This document shows, piece after piece, positions 1 to 6,082 of a stretch of DNA of 64,000 nt. Within the stretch, counting starts at the first letter, position 1; every line of letters begins with the position of its first letter. Under the pieces are notes generated by a model. It was not told the DNA's origin. It ran no database searches and worked only from the letters and a program-made list of their open reading frames with translations. This stretch comes from Clostridia bacterium (GTDB taxonomy: Bacteria; Bacillota; Clostridia; Oscillospirales; CAG-272), in the NCBI GenBank assembly GCA_029007295.1, contig JAQXHN010000003.1:1-64000 (forward strand), read 5' to 3'. The position numbers and the translations under genes are program-made.

Positions 1-63
1 GCTGCCAGCCTTCGATGTTGATAAAAATTGTGAAATCAATTGAAAATTCCGTAGGAGAATCAT

Positions 64-501
64 ATGGAACTGACAGCAAAAATGTTTCATGAATTAAGCA
101 CGAAAGAACTGTATGAAATACTGAAATCCAGAGCAGAGATATTCATGATGGAACAAAACATACACTGTTTAGACATGGATGATATCGATTATGACAGTTT
201 ACATTGTTTTGTTTTGGAAAATCAAAGGGTCATTGCTTATCTACGGGCTTTTTATCTGAATCAGGATAAAAATATCGTAAAAATAGGAAGAGTTTTAACA
301 TTAAAGCATGGGATGGGGATTGGGAATGCTTTAATGCTGCAAAGTTTACAGGCAGTCAAACAGAAATTAAAATGCGAAAAGATCTTAATAGATGCGCAAA
401 AGCATGCAGTCGGTTTTTATGAAAAATACGGTTTTGTGACCACATCCGATGACTTTTTAGAAGAAGGAATCGTCCATGTAACGATGGAATTGGTATTGTA
501 A
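64..501 (+). CDS. ElaA-like GNAT N-acetyltransferase
   Basis: A 145-aa single-domain acetyltransferase of the GNAT fold, closest in pattern to the ElaA family. Near the N-terminus it has the ElaA-type stretch in which a 'LKSRAEIFMMEQN' segment precedes a DMDDID acidic motif. The central GRVLTLKHGMGIGNALM stretch corresponds to the acetyl-CoA loop, in a degenerate form. The C-terminal YEKYGFVTTSDDFLEEGIVH segment is the typical GNAT motif B region. The start is supported by TAGGAG a few bases upstream of ATG. It stands alone beside degraded DNA. The substrate cannot be inferred. Confidence 0.85.
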   Translation: MELTAKMFHELSTKELYEILKSRAEIFMMEQNIHCLDMDDIDYDSLHCFVLENQRVIAYLRAFYLNQDKNIVKIGRVLTLKHGMGIGNALMLQSLQAVKQKLKCEKILIDAQKHAVGFYEKYGFVTTSDDFLEEGIVHVTMELVL

Positions 502-708
502 TATATATTCTGATCCGTCCATTTACAGAAATGACAGCAAAATTAAGATTTTTCCTTTCATCAATTATCCATTCCGCAAGGGGTGGATTTTTATTTAGTT
601 CTTTGTCATTATGCACCGCATCACAGAATCGAAAGCCACCTGCAAAATTGTAGCAGTCAAACCCGTTGCCTGTAAGAATTCGCACGGCGATATAGCTGCG
701 AAGTCCGC
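502..708. other. gene-free stretch in accessory zone
   Basis: No convincing gene seen. Reading frames here run antisense to the acetyltransferase or into the decayed oxidoreductase and have no recognisable domain. The sequence looks like remnant DNA of the kind scattered between accessory genes. Confidence 0.4.
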
Positions 709-891
709 TTTGGCAGATGAATAGGGAGGAACGTAGGCAAGTTCGAGTTCTGCTAACCGGTATGCTTTCATTTCGGCACGAATGGCGGTTGCCAGGATGT
801 CAATCCGCTTGTCAACGCCGTCAAAACCGACGATTTGCGTGCCGAGCAAACGGTAGGTATCCTTTTCAAACAACACCTTGATTTTTATTAT
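709..891 (-). pseudogene. remnant of CoA-disulfide reductase/NADH oxidase-type flavoprotein (dimerisation domain only)
   Basis: About 59 residues on the minus strand match the C-terminal dimerisation domain of pyridine-nucleotide-disulfide oxidoreductases. The string runs FEKDTYRLLGTQIVGFDG, then VDKRIDILATAIRA, then LAELELAYVPPYSSAK, the signature seen in NADH oxidases and CoA-disulfide reductases. The FAD and NAD binding domains (about 330 residues) are absent upstream. After SSAK the frame continues into unrelated residues instead of the usual DPVNMAG continuation. It is therefore a broken fragment, probably left by deletion in an accessory region. Confidence 0.75.
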
Positions 892-996
892 ACAACTTTC
901 CGCTTTTTCACTATTCACTGTTACTTATTACTTCCAAAGCCCCAAAGGCAAGTTAAGCGAAGAGTGAAAAGTGAAAAGTGAATAGCTAAGAAGTAA

Positions 997-1022
997 GCCC
1001 CGAAGGCTAACGCCTTCGGGGC
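997..1022. terminator. strong hairpin, 11-bp stem with TAAC loop
   Basis: GCCCCGAAGGC and GCCTTCGGGGC pair perfectly around a TAAC loop and are followed by TTTGAATT on the plus strand. It resembles an intrinsic terminator with a weak U tract, or the stem of a dispersed repeat. The AT-rich flank repeats the motif AGTGAAAAGTGAA, which supports the dispersed-repeat reading. Confidence 0.5.
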
Positions 1023-1077
1023 TTTGAATTGTAACGCAAGATTGATACAAGAAAGACTTTTGCTTTGAGACAGTGAG

Positions 1078-1094
1078 TAAAGTCTTGCACGGGT
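1078..1094 (+). repeat. left arm of 17-bp inverted repeat flanking the DUF7662 cassette
   Basis: TAAAGTCTTGCACGGGT here is matched in inverted orientation at 1807-1823 with 16 of 17 positions identical. The two arms bracket the DUF7662 gene and the 41-aa peptide gene. No target-site duplication is obvious outside the arms. Confidence 0.5.
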
Positions 1095-1166
1095 ATTCTG
1101 CAGATTTCAAATTTACAGTTTTTATTATGAGAGTGGTTCAAACCGTATTAGAAATACAAGAAAAGT

Positions 1167-1523
1167 TTATTTTTCAAACACAACAAGTTCGCTTGATAAA
1201 TTCACATCAACAGTTTTATAACCAACACTCAGCCAACTTAAAGCGATAGAGTGCGATGTGGTATTTGCCCAAAAAGCACGATGCTCTCGTGCAGAATCGG
1301 GCAAGGGAAATCCGATAATATCCTCGATTTGCTTAAATGAGAGAGATACTGGTTTTCCTTCGGAATTAGCCAACAGTTCTGTTAATCGTCTATATTTTTT
1401 GCTTGATTTTGCAGCATCTATTTTTTTGTCGAAAGTGTTTATTGATCCTTTTATTATCGCCACCTCGTCCTCCAAAGTTTTAATTCGATCCAACATCTCA
1501 ATAATTATTCTATCGTAATCCAT
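1167..1523 (-). CDS. DUF7662-domain protein with N-terminal coiled coil
   Basis: A 118-aa protein. Residues 1-40 form a short heptad-rich helix (IIIEMLDRIKTLEDEVAIIK). Residues 43-118 resemble the DUF7662 family: KYRRLTELLANSEGKPVSLS, then QIEDIIGFPLPDSAREHRAFWAN, then SIALSWLSVGY and a final VDVNLSSELVVF. The family pattern is a conserved acidic IE..IG..LP..A..HR.WW stretch, here present as HRAFWAN. Function of the family is unknown to me. GAGGGG lies 5 nt before the ATG. It is the second gene of a two-gene minus-strand unit, 45 nt behind the 41-aa membrane peptide gene, and shares its promoter. Confidence 0.75.
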   Translation of the reverse strand: MDYDRIIIEMLDRIKTLEDEVAIIKGSINTFDKKIDAAKSSKKYRRLTELLANSEGKPVSLSFKQIEDIIGFPLPDSAREHRAFWANTTSHSIALSWLSVGYKTVDVNLSSELVVFEK

Positions 1524-1568
1524 TACGACCCCTCAACTTTCTATTGGTATTTTTGTTGGAAATGTTTC

Positions 1569-1694
1569 TTACGCTTTCTTAATTAACCTTATTAAGGCAA
1601 TAGGAATGGACAGTATAAAAATGTACACAACCCAAAATATAATTTTAAATATCCAAAGTCCGCATGAATAGTATAAAATCTTACCTAGATTCAT
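1569..1694 (-). CDS. 41-aa single-span membrane peptide (unannotated small gene)
   Basis: Minus-strand frame of 41 codons beginning MNLGKILYYSCGLW and ending ALIRLIKKA. About 25 consecutive hydrophobic residues (LWIFKIIFWVVYIFILSIPI) form one membrane span with a basic C-terminal tail. A strong Shine-Dalgarno (AGGAAGTGGAGG) sits directly before the ATG. A perfect sigma-A promoter lies 24-52 nt upstream. These signals argue for real expression despite the small size. It is followed by the DUF7662 gene in the same direction. Function unknown; small membrane peptides of this shape include toxins, regulators and transporter subunits, and nothing here decides between them. Confidence 0.65.
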   Translation of the reverse strand: MNLGKILYYSCGLWIFKIIFWVVYIFILSIPIALIRLIKKA

Positions 1695-1717
1695 TCCTCC
1701 ACTTCCTTTCTGATTCC

Positions 1718-1746
1718 ATTATAGCAAACAGAAAAGTATTTGTCAA
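1718..1746 (-). promoter_or_regulatory. sigma-A promoter for 41-aa peptide/DUF7662 operon
   Basis: Reading the minus strand, TTGACA (1741-1746) and TATAAT (1718-1723) are separated by exactly 17 bp. Both hexamers match consensus perfectly. Confidence 0.8.
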
Positions 1747-1995
1747 CACACTTTAGTATTATTTGTGACAATTTATGACTTACGTTTTCTTGCAATAAAG
1801 TCTTGAACCCGTGCAAGGCTTTATGTTTTGAGTGAAACCCCCAAGGTAGGGGAGGTTTCAAAACAATGGACAATGAAAGCCAAAGCAAAACAGCAACGGA
1901 ATACGAGAAGGTTTTCCGAGACAGCATTGAACGCTGCACAAAAAGAGAAATAGCCGAAAACCACTGTAAATAAGGGATTTACGGCTATCGCAAAC
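1747..1995. other. accessory stretch with dyad and possible 35-codon frame
   Basis: Contains an imperfect dyad (TGAAACCCCC...GGGGAGGTTTCA, 1833-1860). A short plus-strand frame (1866-1973) starts MDNESQSKTATEYEKVF. No family is recognised and the GGGGAGG is 11 nt from its ATG, so I do not call it a gene. Confidence 0.3.
1807..1823 (-). repeat. right arm of 17-bp inverted repeat
   Basis: ACCCGTGCAAGGCTTTA is the inverted counterpart of 1078-1094 with one mismatch. Together they delimit about 745 bp. Confidence 0.5.
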
Positions 1996-2028
1996 AAAAA
2001 AGTCACCTCGTAAAGAGATGACTTCTTT
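1996..2028 (-). terminator. terminator downstream of tRNA-Pro
   Basis: On the minus strand, AAGTCATCTC pairs with GAGGTGACTT (one mismatch) around a 5-nt loop and is followed by TTTTTT. It lies about 25 nt beyond the tRNA 3' end. Confidence 0.7.
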
Positions 2029-2051
2029 GTATCAACGAATGTTGACTTTTA

Positions 2052-2127
2052 TGGTCGGAGTGACAGGGTTCGAACCTGCGGCCTCAACATCCCAAATGTC
2101 GCGCGCTCCCAACTGCGCCACACCCCG
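2052..2127 (-). tRNA. tRNA-Pro(TGG)
   Basis: A 76-nt cloverleaf on the minus strand with encoded CCA. Acceptor CGGGGTG pairs with CACTCCG (one G-T). The anticodon arm CGACA/TGTTG encloses the loop TTTGGGA with anticodon TGG. The T arm carries GGTTCGAACCC. Mobile-element remnants lie directly beyond its 3' end. Confidence 0.95.
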
Positions 2128-2275
2128 ATAAGTATGTAATTGTTGCCATGTAGACTGTAAAATGTGCGGTCGAAAGCTTTTTGACCGCTCATTTTCACTT
2201 TCCCAACATCCCGAAATTTGCACAGTTTACGGGAGTCATCGGGTTGGGAATATCCGGCGAATTTCGTCGTAATAA
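2128..2275. other. spacer between intact tRNA-Pro and tRNA remnant
   Basis: No gene seen. A short dyad GCGGTC...GACCGC occurs near 2165-2190. The stretch separates an intact tRNA-Pro from the truncated one. Confidence 0.35.
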
Positions 2276-2312
2276 GTCCCAAACCAAGCGCTCTGCCGCA
2301 TGAACCGTACCC
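2276..2312 (-). pseudogene. 5' half of a second tRNA-Pro, truncated at the anticodon loop
   Basis: The minus strand reads GGCAGAGCG, CTTGG, then TTTGGGAC. This resembles the end of a tRNA D arm followed by the 5' anticodon strand and the TTTGGGA loop characteristic of tRNA-Pro(TGG). The pairing strand CCAAG and the T arm are missing; the sequence changes to CTTATTACG. It looks like a tRNA-Pro broken at the anticodon loop. Confidence 0.5.
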
Positions 2313-2351
2313 ATTAATACCACGGTATTATATCAGATATAACTGATTATG

Positions 2352-3392
2352 TCAATATTTAAACTCAATAATAAATTCTCCGTTGTCAGTTGTTTTTACT
2401 TGCAGAATTTTTTCAAGGTATTCTAACGATATTTTTGCAAAATCATATTCCGCTTCGGGCAACAATACTTTGTTATGCAAAAATTTAGCGCGTTTTTCCT
2501 CTGTAGGCGTAAACACAGTGGTTATAAGCTCATTATCCGTGTAGGAAAAATTCATATCAATGTTTCTTTTTTGAAAAACACGCTCAGCAATTTCGAGCAT
2601 AAACATATAATCGGGGAAAAGCTTTTTGATTGATTCGAAGCCGCCCTTTTTTATATAAACAGATCTGCCTAAATCGCATTTTACACCGACGCTGTAAATA
2701 AAAAAGTCGCTGTTGTATTCGCTGACAAGCGAAATCACATTCGTTTTTGAGACAAGCACCGAAAAAATAAGAAGATAAATCATCGAAAATGCCAAAGACG
2801 AATAATCTACATATTTTTCAATGCTTGCATTATCGTCTATTGAAATTGAAACCTTACATCCGAATTTTGTCAGAATATCGCTTGACGTATAAATCAGATT
2901 CCGAGACGCATTATGTACGCTTACCGAGCGTCTCATCGCAGTACTGCTCAGCAAAGCAAGCGTAATCATTGAGCTAAACCGACAAAATGTAACTGTTTTT
3001 GCACGTCTCTCGCACTTAACCTTATTTTCAAGGTCGAGGTCGATAATAAAATCTCCGAATTCCGAAAGAATCATATTTTCGGTTTGCAAATCAATAAACT
3101 GAAAAGAGATGTCGAAAATCCACAGATAAAGGTCATCCAAAGTAGATTTAATAGGGACAACAAGCGCCTTAACAAAAACATCATTCTGAGATTTCATTTT
3201 ACGAAAACGCATGGAATTATCGTTTTCCGATTCATCCTGAATCATTACGGACTCAATGGAAACACCCCTTTTGGGGAGGACAAGAAATTTTTCAGCGTGA
3301 ATGTTTTTGTATACTATTCTTCCGTTTTCGGTGCACACAACACACGGAAAAAAATAATTCTGAAGAAAATCAAATGCTTTATCGTAGTTCAT
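2352..3392 (-). CDS. PAS-like / degenerate histidine-kinase-like sensor protein
   Basis: A 346-aa protein with no confident family assignment. The first ~110 residues have a PAS-like pattern (FPCVVCTENGRIVYKNIHAEKF, then a later LYLWIFDIS strand). Residues ~130-240 resemble a dimerisation/ATPase region of a sensor kinase: an S-x-x-R helix, a GCKVSISID strand and a SLAFSMIYLLIFSVL helix in the place of the N box. The catalytic histidine, N-box asparagine and glycine boxes are not evident, so it is probably not an active kinase. No signal peptide. ATG at 3392 is chosen over the TTG at 3401 because AGGGCGG lies 9 nt before the ATG but abuts the TTG. It has its own promoter. Confidence 0.5.
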   Translation of the reverse strand: MNYDKAFDFLQNYFFPCVVCTENGRIVYKNIHAEKFLVLPKRGVSIESVMIQDESENDNSMRFRKMKSQNDVFVKALVVPIKSTLDDLYLWIFDISFQFIDLQTENMILSEFGDFIIDLDLENKVKCERRAKTVTFCRFSSMITLALLSSTAMRRSVSVHNASRNLIYTSSDILTKFGCKVSISIDDNASIEKYVDYSSLAFSMIYLLIFSVLVSKTNVISLVSEYNSDFFIYSVGVKCDLGRSVYIKKGGFESIKKLFPDYMFMLEIAERVFQKRNIDMNFSYTDNELITTVFTPTEEKRAKFLHNKVLLPEAEYDFAKISLEYLEKILQVKTTDNGEFIIEFKY

Positions 3393-3425
3393 TACAATCA
3401 ACCGCCCTGTTTTTTCTATACTGAC

Positions 3426-3454
3426 ATAATATCACAAAAATCAGTGAATTGCAA
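3426..3454 (-). promoter_or_regulatory. sigma-A promoter upstream of the PAS-like gene
   Basis: Minus strand TTGCAA (3449-3454) and TATTAT (3426-3431) with a 17-bp spacer, about 35 bp upstream of the chosen ATG. Confidence 0.55.
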
Positions 3455-3539
3455 TTGCTTTATAAAAATTTGTTGATTTATTATCACTAATATATAAGGC
3501 CGTAATACGGAATTATTTGTTTTTGAAAATCTATTCAGA

Positions 3540-4202
3540 CTATTCCAAATCCAGTCGGTCGCAGTCAAGAAACGCATTTGCCTGCGAAACGCTCGTCATT
3601 GGAAGTGTTTTCTCCGCACCGCATTTCTTGCAAAAAATACGGGCTTCTTCGTAATCGGGCGCGACAAATTCAAATGTGAAGCTTGGCTGATCCCCGTCTT
3701 TACAATTACATTTTATTTTTCCTTCATCCGAAAGATCCGCCAAAACAAATCGGATTATTTCCTCAATTGCCGGATCGTCAAGAGAAGCGTGGGACGCTCC
3801 TTCGTTTTCACGAAGCATATCGAGATTCTGTACACCTGCCTCCTCCAGCATACCCTCGAGCATTTCCCCGCTGTCCTTCAACGCCTCCAACACTGCTTCC
3901 TTGCTTCCGATAAAGCAATTATCAAGCCCTGTATATGGGCATCCCAGACGAAAAACCTCGGGGCCGAAGAAAAGTGAGGAGCTTACCGTATAATTGTGCG
4001 GATGCGGACAAATAATACACGGAACGGCAAGTCTAAGCTTTCTGTCCTTTGTATATGTCATTGTCATCTCGCTTTTTCCGCAGGAGCATTTAAGCTTAAG
4101 CATATCGCCCGTCAACGAAAAAACTCCGACAACGCTGACTACGCCCTGTCCGCAATTGGGACAACGGTATGCAACGGTGGTTTCTTTTGTGTCAATTATC
4201 AT
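3540..4202 (-). CDS. multi-zinc-ribbon cytoplasmic protein
   Basis: A 220-aa protein with several cysteine knuckles: CPNCG near residue 14, CSCG near 39, CIICPHPH near 62, CNCKDGD near 165 and CKKCG near 193. These suggest two or three structural zinc ribbons separated by an acidic helix (SGEMLEGMLEEAG). No signal peptide or membrane span. Likely a nucleic-acid or protein-binding factor, but the family function is unknown to me. Its ATG overlaps the stop of the upstream membrane-protein gene by 4 nt (ATGA), implying translational coupling. Confidence 0.6.
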   Translation of the reverse strand: MIIDTKETTVAYRCPNCGQGVVSVVGVFSLTGDMLKLKCSCGKSEMTMTYTKDRKLRLAVPCIICPHPHNYTVSSSLFFGPEVFRLGCPYTGLDNCFIGSKEAVLEALKDSGEMLEGMLEEAGVQNLDMLRENEGASHASLDDPAIEEIIRFVLADLSDEGKIKCNCKDGDQPSFTFEFVAPDYEEARIFCKKCGAEKTLPMTSVSQANAFLDCDRLDLE

Positions 4203-4867
4203 TTTGTACCCTCGCTTAATTTATCATGATGCATGAAAACGGTCTTTTCTTTAGGCGGGTGCTTTGCGTCGTCCTCCAAATAGTTTTTCTTTGTCAAATC
4301 CGAATTGAACACCGATAATGTTACAAACGGCTTTGCGGGAAGAGACCCGTTTTGAATGTCACCCGTATAGTATATGCAAAGAGAAAGCTTTGATACCGAA
4401 TTTCTCGGAATACCGTCAAATACAAGTCTTCTGAATCCGTGTCTTTTTTCGTGAGTGTAAATGTAATCGTATTCCGAATAAATATTACCGTCCTGATCCT
4501 TTAGAACGAATGTGAAATTTTCCTTATCGGATGAAAGCTTACTTCCTATCTTCTCACCTAAATCACGAACCGTGCTGTCATTACAGATGACCGTAATCTG
4601 CCACTGCTGAGCCGCTTCTATACACCTTACCTTGCAGAATGAGAATTTCCCGTCTTCGCTTGAATAGTTTTTTTCATATTCGCTTAAATAATAAACTCTG
4701 AACGATTCCGGATCGTTTTCGTAGACGGAAATAAGCTTGTCGTTCCACAAAAGCTCACAGTATTCTTTAGGCGGATTTACATTGAAGGCGCCGATTATAA
4801 GAATAATAAACGCACCTAAAGCTATAAGATAAATACCGATTTTTATAAACTTAAATACCTTTTTCAT
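4199..4867 (-). CDS. membrane-anchored extracytoplasmic protein, unknown
   Basis: A 222-aa protein with a basic N-terminus, one membrane span (IGIYLIALGAFIILIIGAF, residues ~10-28) and about 190 extracytoplasmic residues without a recognised domain. No lipobox. It is first in a two-gene operon with the zinc-ribbon protein, so the pair may form a membrane/cytoplasm unit. A consensus-like promoter lies immediately upstream. Confidence 0.6.
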   Translation of the reverse strand: MKKVFKFIKIGIYLIALGAFIILIIGAFNVNPPKEYCELLWNDKLISVYENDPESFRVYYLSEYEKNYSSEDGKFSFCKVRCIEAAQQWQITVICNDSTVRDLGEKIGSKLSSDKENFTFVLKDQDGNIYSEYDYIYTHEKRHGFRRLVFDGIPRNSVSKLSLCIYYTGDIQNGSLPAKPFVTLSVFNSDLTKKNYLEDDAKHPPKEKTVFMHHDKLSEGTK

Positions 4868-4900
4868 TTTATATATCGACCCTTTTTAACGCTATGAGAT

Positions 4901-4929
4901 ATTATAGCATAATATTGTATAATAATCAA
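4901..4929 (-). promoter_or_regulatory. sigma-A promoter for membrane protein/zinc-ribbon operon
   Basis: Minus strand TTGATT (4924-4929), 17-bp spacer, TATAAT (4901-4906). About 40 bp upstream of the ATG at 4867. Confidence 0.7.
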
Positions 4930-5010
4930 TGGAGATTTTTATTTTTCGACGGCAAATTATAAGCAGATGATTGAAAATGGGCGTACAATGTTAAAAAACT
5001 CCCCATTTAC

Positions 5011-5039
5011 TTGACAATATTATTTAAAAAGTGTACAAT
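5011..5039 (+). promoter_or_regulatory. sigma-A promoter for trpS
   Basis: TTGACA (5011-5016), 17-bp spacer, TACAAT (5034-5039). Predicted transcription start near 5046 gives a leader of only about 28 nt, too short for a T-box. Confidence 0.8.
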
Positions 5040-5073
5040 GGACAGAATGAATAATCTCAATAAGGAAGTAATT

Positions 5074-6069
5074 ATGGAAGATAAAAAAATAATATTCTCC
5101 GGAGTTCAGCCCAGCGGTATTTTAACAATAGGCAACTACCTCGGTGCCTTAATAAACTGGGCTAAATTTCAGGATGAAAATAACTGTATTTTCTGCGTTG
5201 TCGACCAGCACGCCATAACCATAAAGCAAGTCCCCGCCGAGCTGAGGCGCAGGACATACGAAACTCTCGCAATTTACATTGCCTGCGGTATCGACCCCGA
5301 AAAATGCACGTTGTTTGTACAGAGTCATGTTCCAGCTCACGCGGAGCTTGCATGGATTCTTAACTGCTCTACAATGTTCGGAGAGCTTTCAAGAATGACT
5401 CAGTTCAAGGATAAGAGCAAACGTCATCACGATAACATAAACGCCGGTCTTTTCACATATCCCGTTTTAATGGCGGCAGACATTTTACTATATCAGACCG
5501 ACCTTGTTCCCGTAGGACAGGATCAGCAGCAGCATATTGAGCTTGCAAGAGACGTTGCGGCAAGATTCAATCAAAGCTACTCCGAAACGTTTAAAATTCC
5601 CGTAGGCTTTATTCCGAAAACGGGGGCGAGAGTAATGTCATTGCAGGATCCATTAAAGAAGATGTCAAAATCCGATGAAAATGTCAACGGCTTCGTCTCG
5701 CTCCTTGACGATAAGGACACCATAATGCGTAAATTCCGCCGCGCCGTCACCGATTCCGACACCTGCGTCAGGAGAGGAGAAGGCAAGGACGGTATCAACA
5801 ATCTGATGTCAATATACTCCTGCTTTACCGGAAAAACAGACGAGGAAACTGAAAAGGAATTTGACGGCAGAGGCTACGGTGAATTTAAGGAAGCGGTCGG
5901 CATTGCGTGCGCCGAGGGGCTTGCTCCGATTCAGGAAAAATTCAAAGAGCTTATGAACGATAAGGCATATCTCGAAGGCGTTATGAGAAAAGGAGCCGAG
6001 GAGGCTAACCGTATGGCTCGAAAAACTTTGTCTAAGGTATACCGCAAGGTTGGATTTGTCGGACTTTAA
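5074..6069 (+). CDS. trpS: tryptophanyl-tRNA synthetase
   Basis: A 331-aa class I aminoacyl-tRNA synthetase that charges tRNA-Trp. The N-terminal PSGILTIGNYLGA contains the HIGH-equivalent TIGN, and the second ATP motif is KKMSKSDENVNGF near residue 195. Also visible are AADILLYQTDLVPVGQDQQQH, the substrate-pocket region of the family, and the C-terminal anticodon-binding helices. Length matches bacterial TrpS. The ATG at 5074 is chosen because AAGGAAG lies 5-6 nt upstream and family homology begins there; an upstream in-frame extension would overlap the promoter. It is followed 13 nt later by tagO, so the two are probably co-transcribed. Confidence 0.97.
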   Translation: MEDKKIIFSGVQPSGILTIGNYLGALINWAKFQDENNCIFCVVDQHAITIKQVPAELRRRTYETLAIYIACGIDPEKCTLFVQSHVPAHAELAWILNCSTMFGELSRMTQFKDKSKRHHDNINAGLFTYPVLMAADILLYQTDLVPVGQDQQQHIELARDVAARFNQSYSETFKIPVGFIPKTGARVMSLQDPLKKMSKSDENVNGFVSLLDDKDTIMRKFRRAVTDSDTCVRRGEGKDGINNLMSIYSCFTGKTDEETEKEFDGRGYGEFKEAVGIACAEGLAPIQEKFKELMNDKAYLEGVMRKGAEEANRMARKTLSKVYRKVGFVGL

Positions 6070-6082
6070 GAGAGGTTGTATT

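Noticed and set aside
356..685. Minus-strand 109-codon frame
   Set aside because: Antisense to the acetyltransferase gene over much of its length, no domain, no start signals.
928..1110. Minus-strand 60-codon frame
   Set aside because: Runs through the hairpin and the repetitive AGTGAAAAGTGAA tract; no ribosome-binding site or family.
1691..1939. Minus-strand 82-codon frame
   Set aside because: Covers the promoter region of the 41-aa peptide gene and ends inside it; composition is non-coding.
2032..2282. Two minus-strand frames
   Set aside because: Both read through the tRNA-Pro gene.
5040..5073. T-box leader for trpS
   Set aside because: Promoter is too close to the start codon for a T-box to fit.
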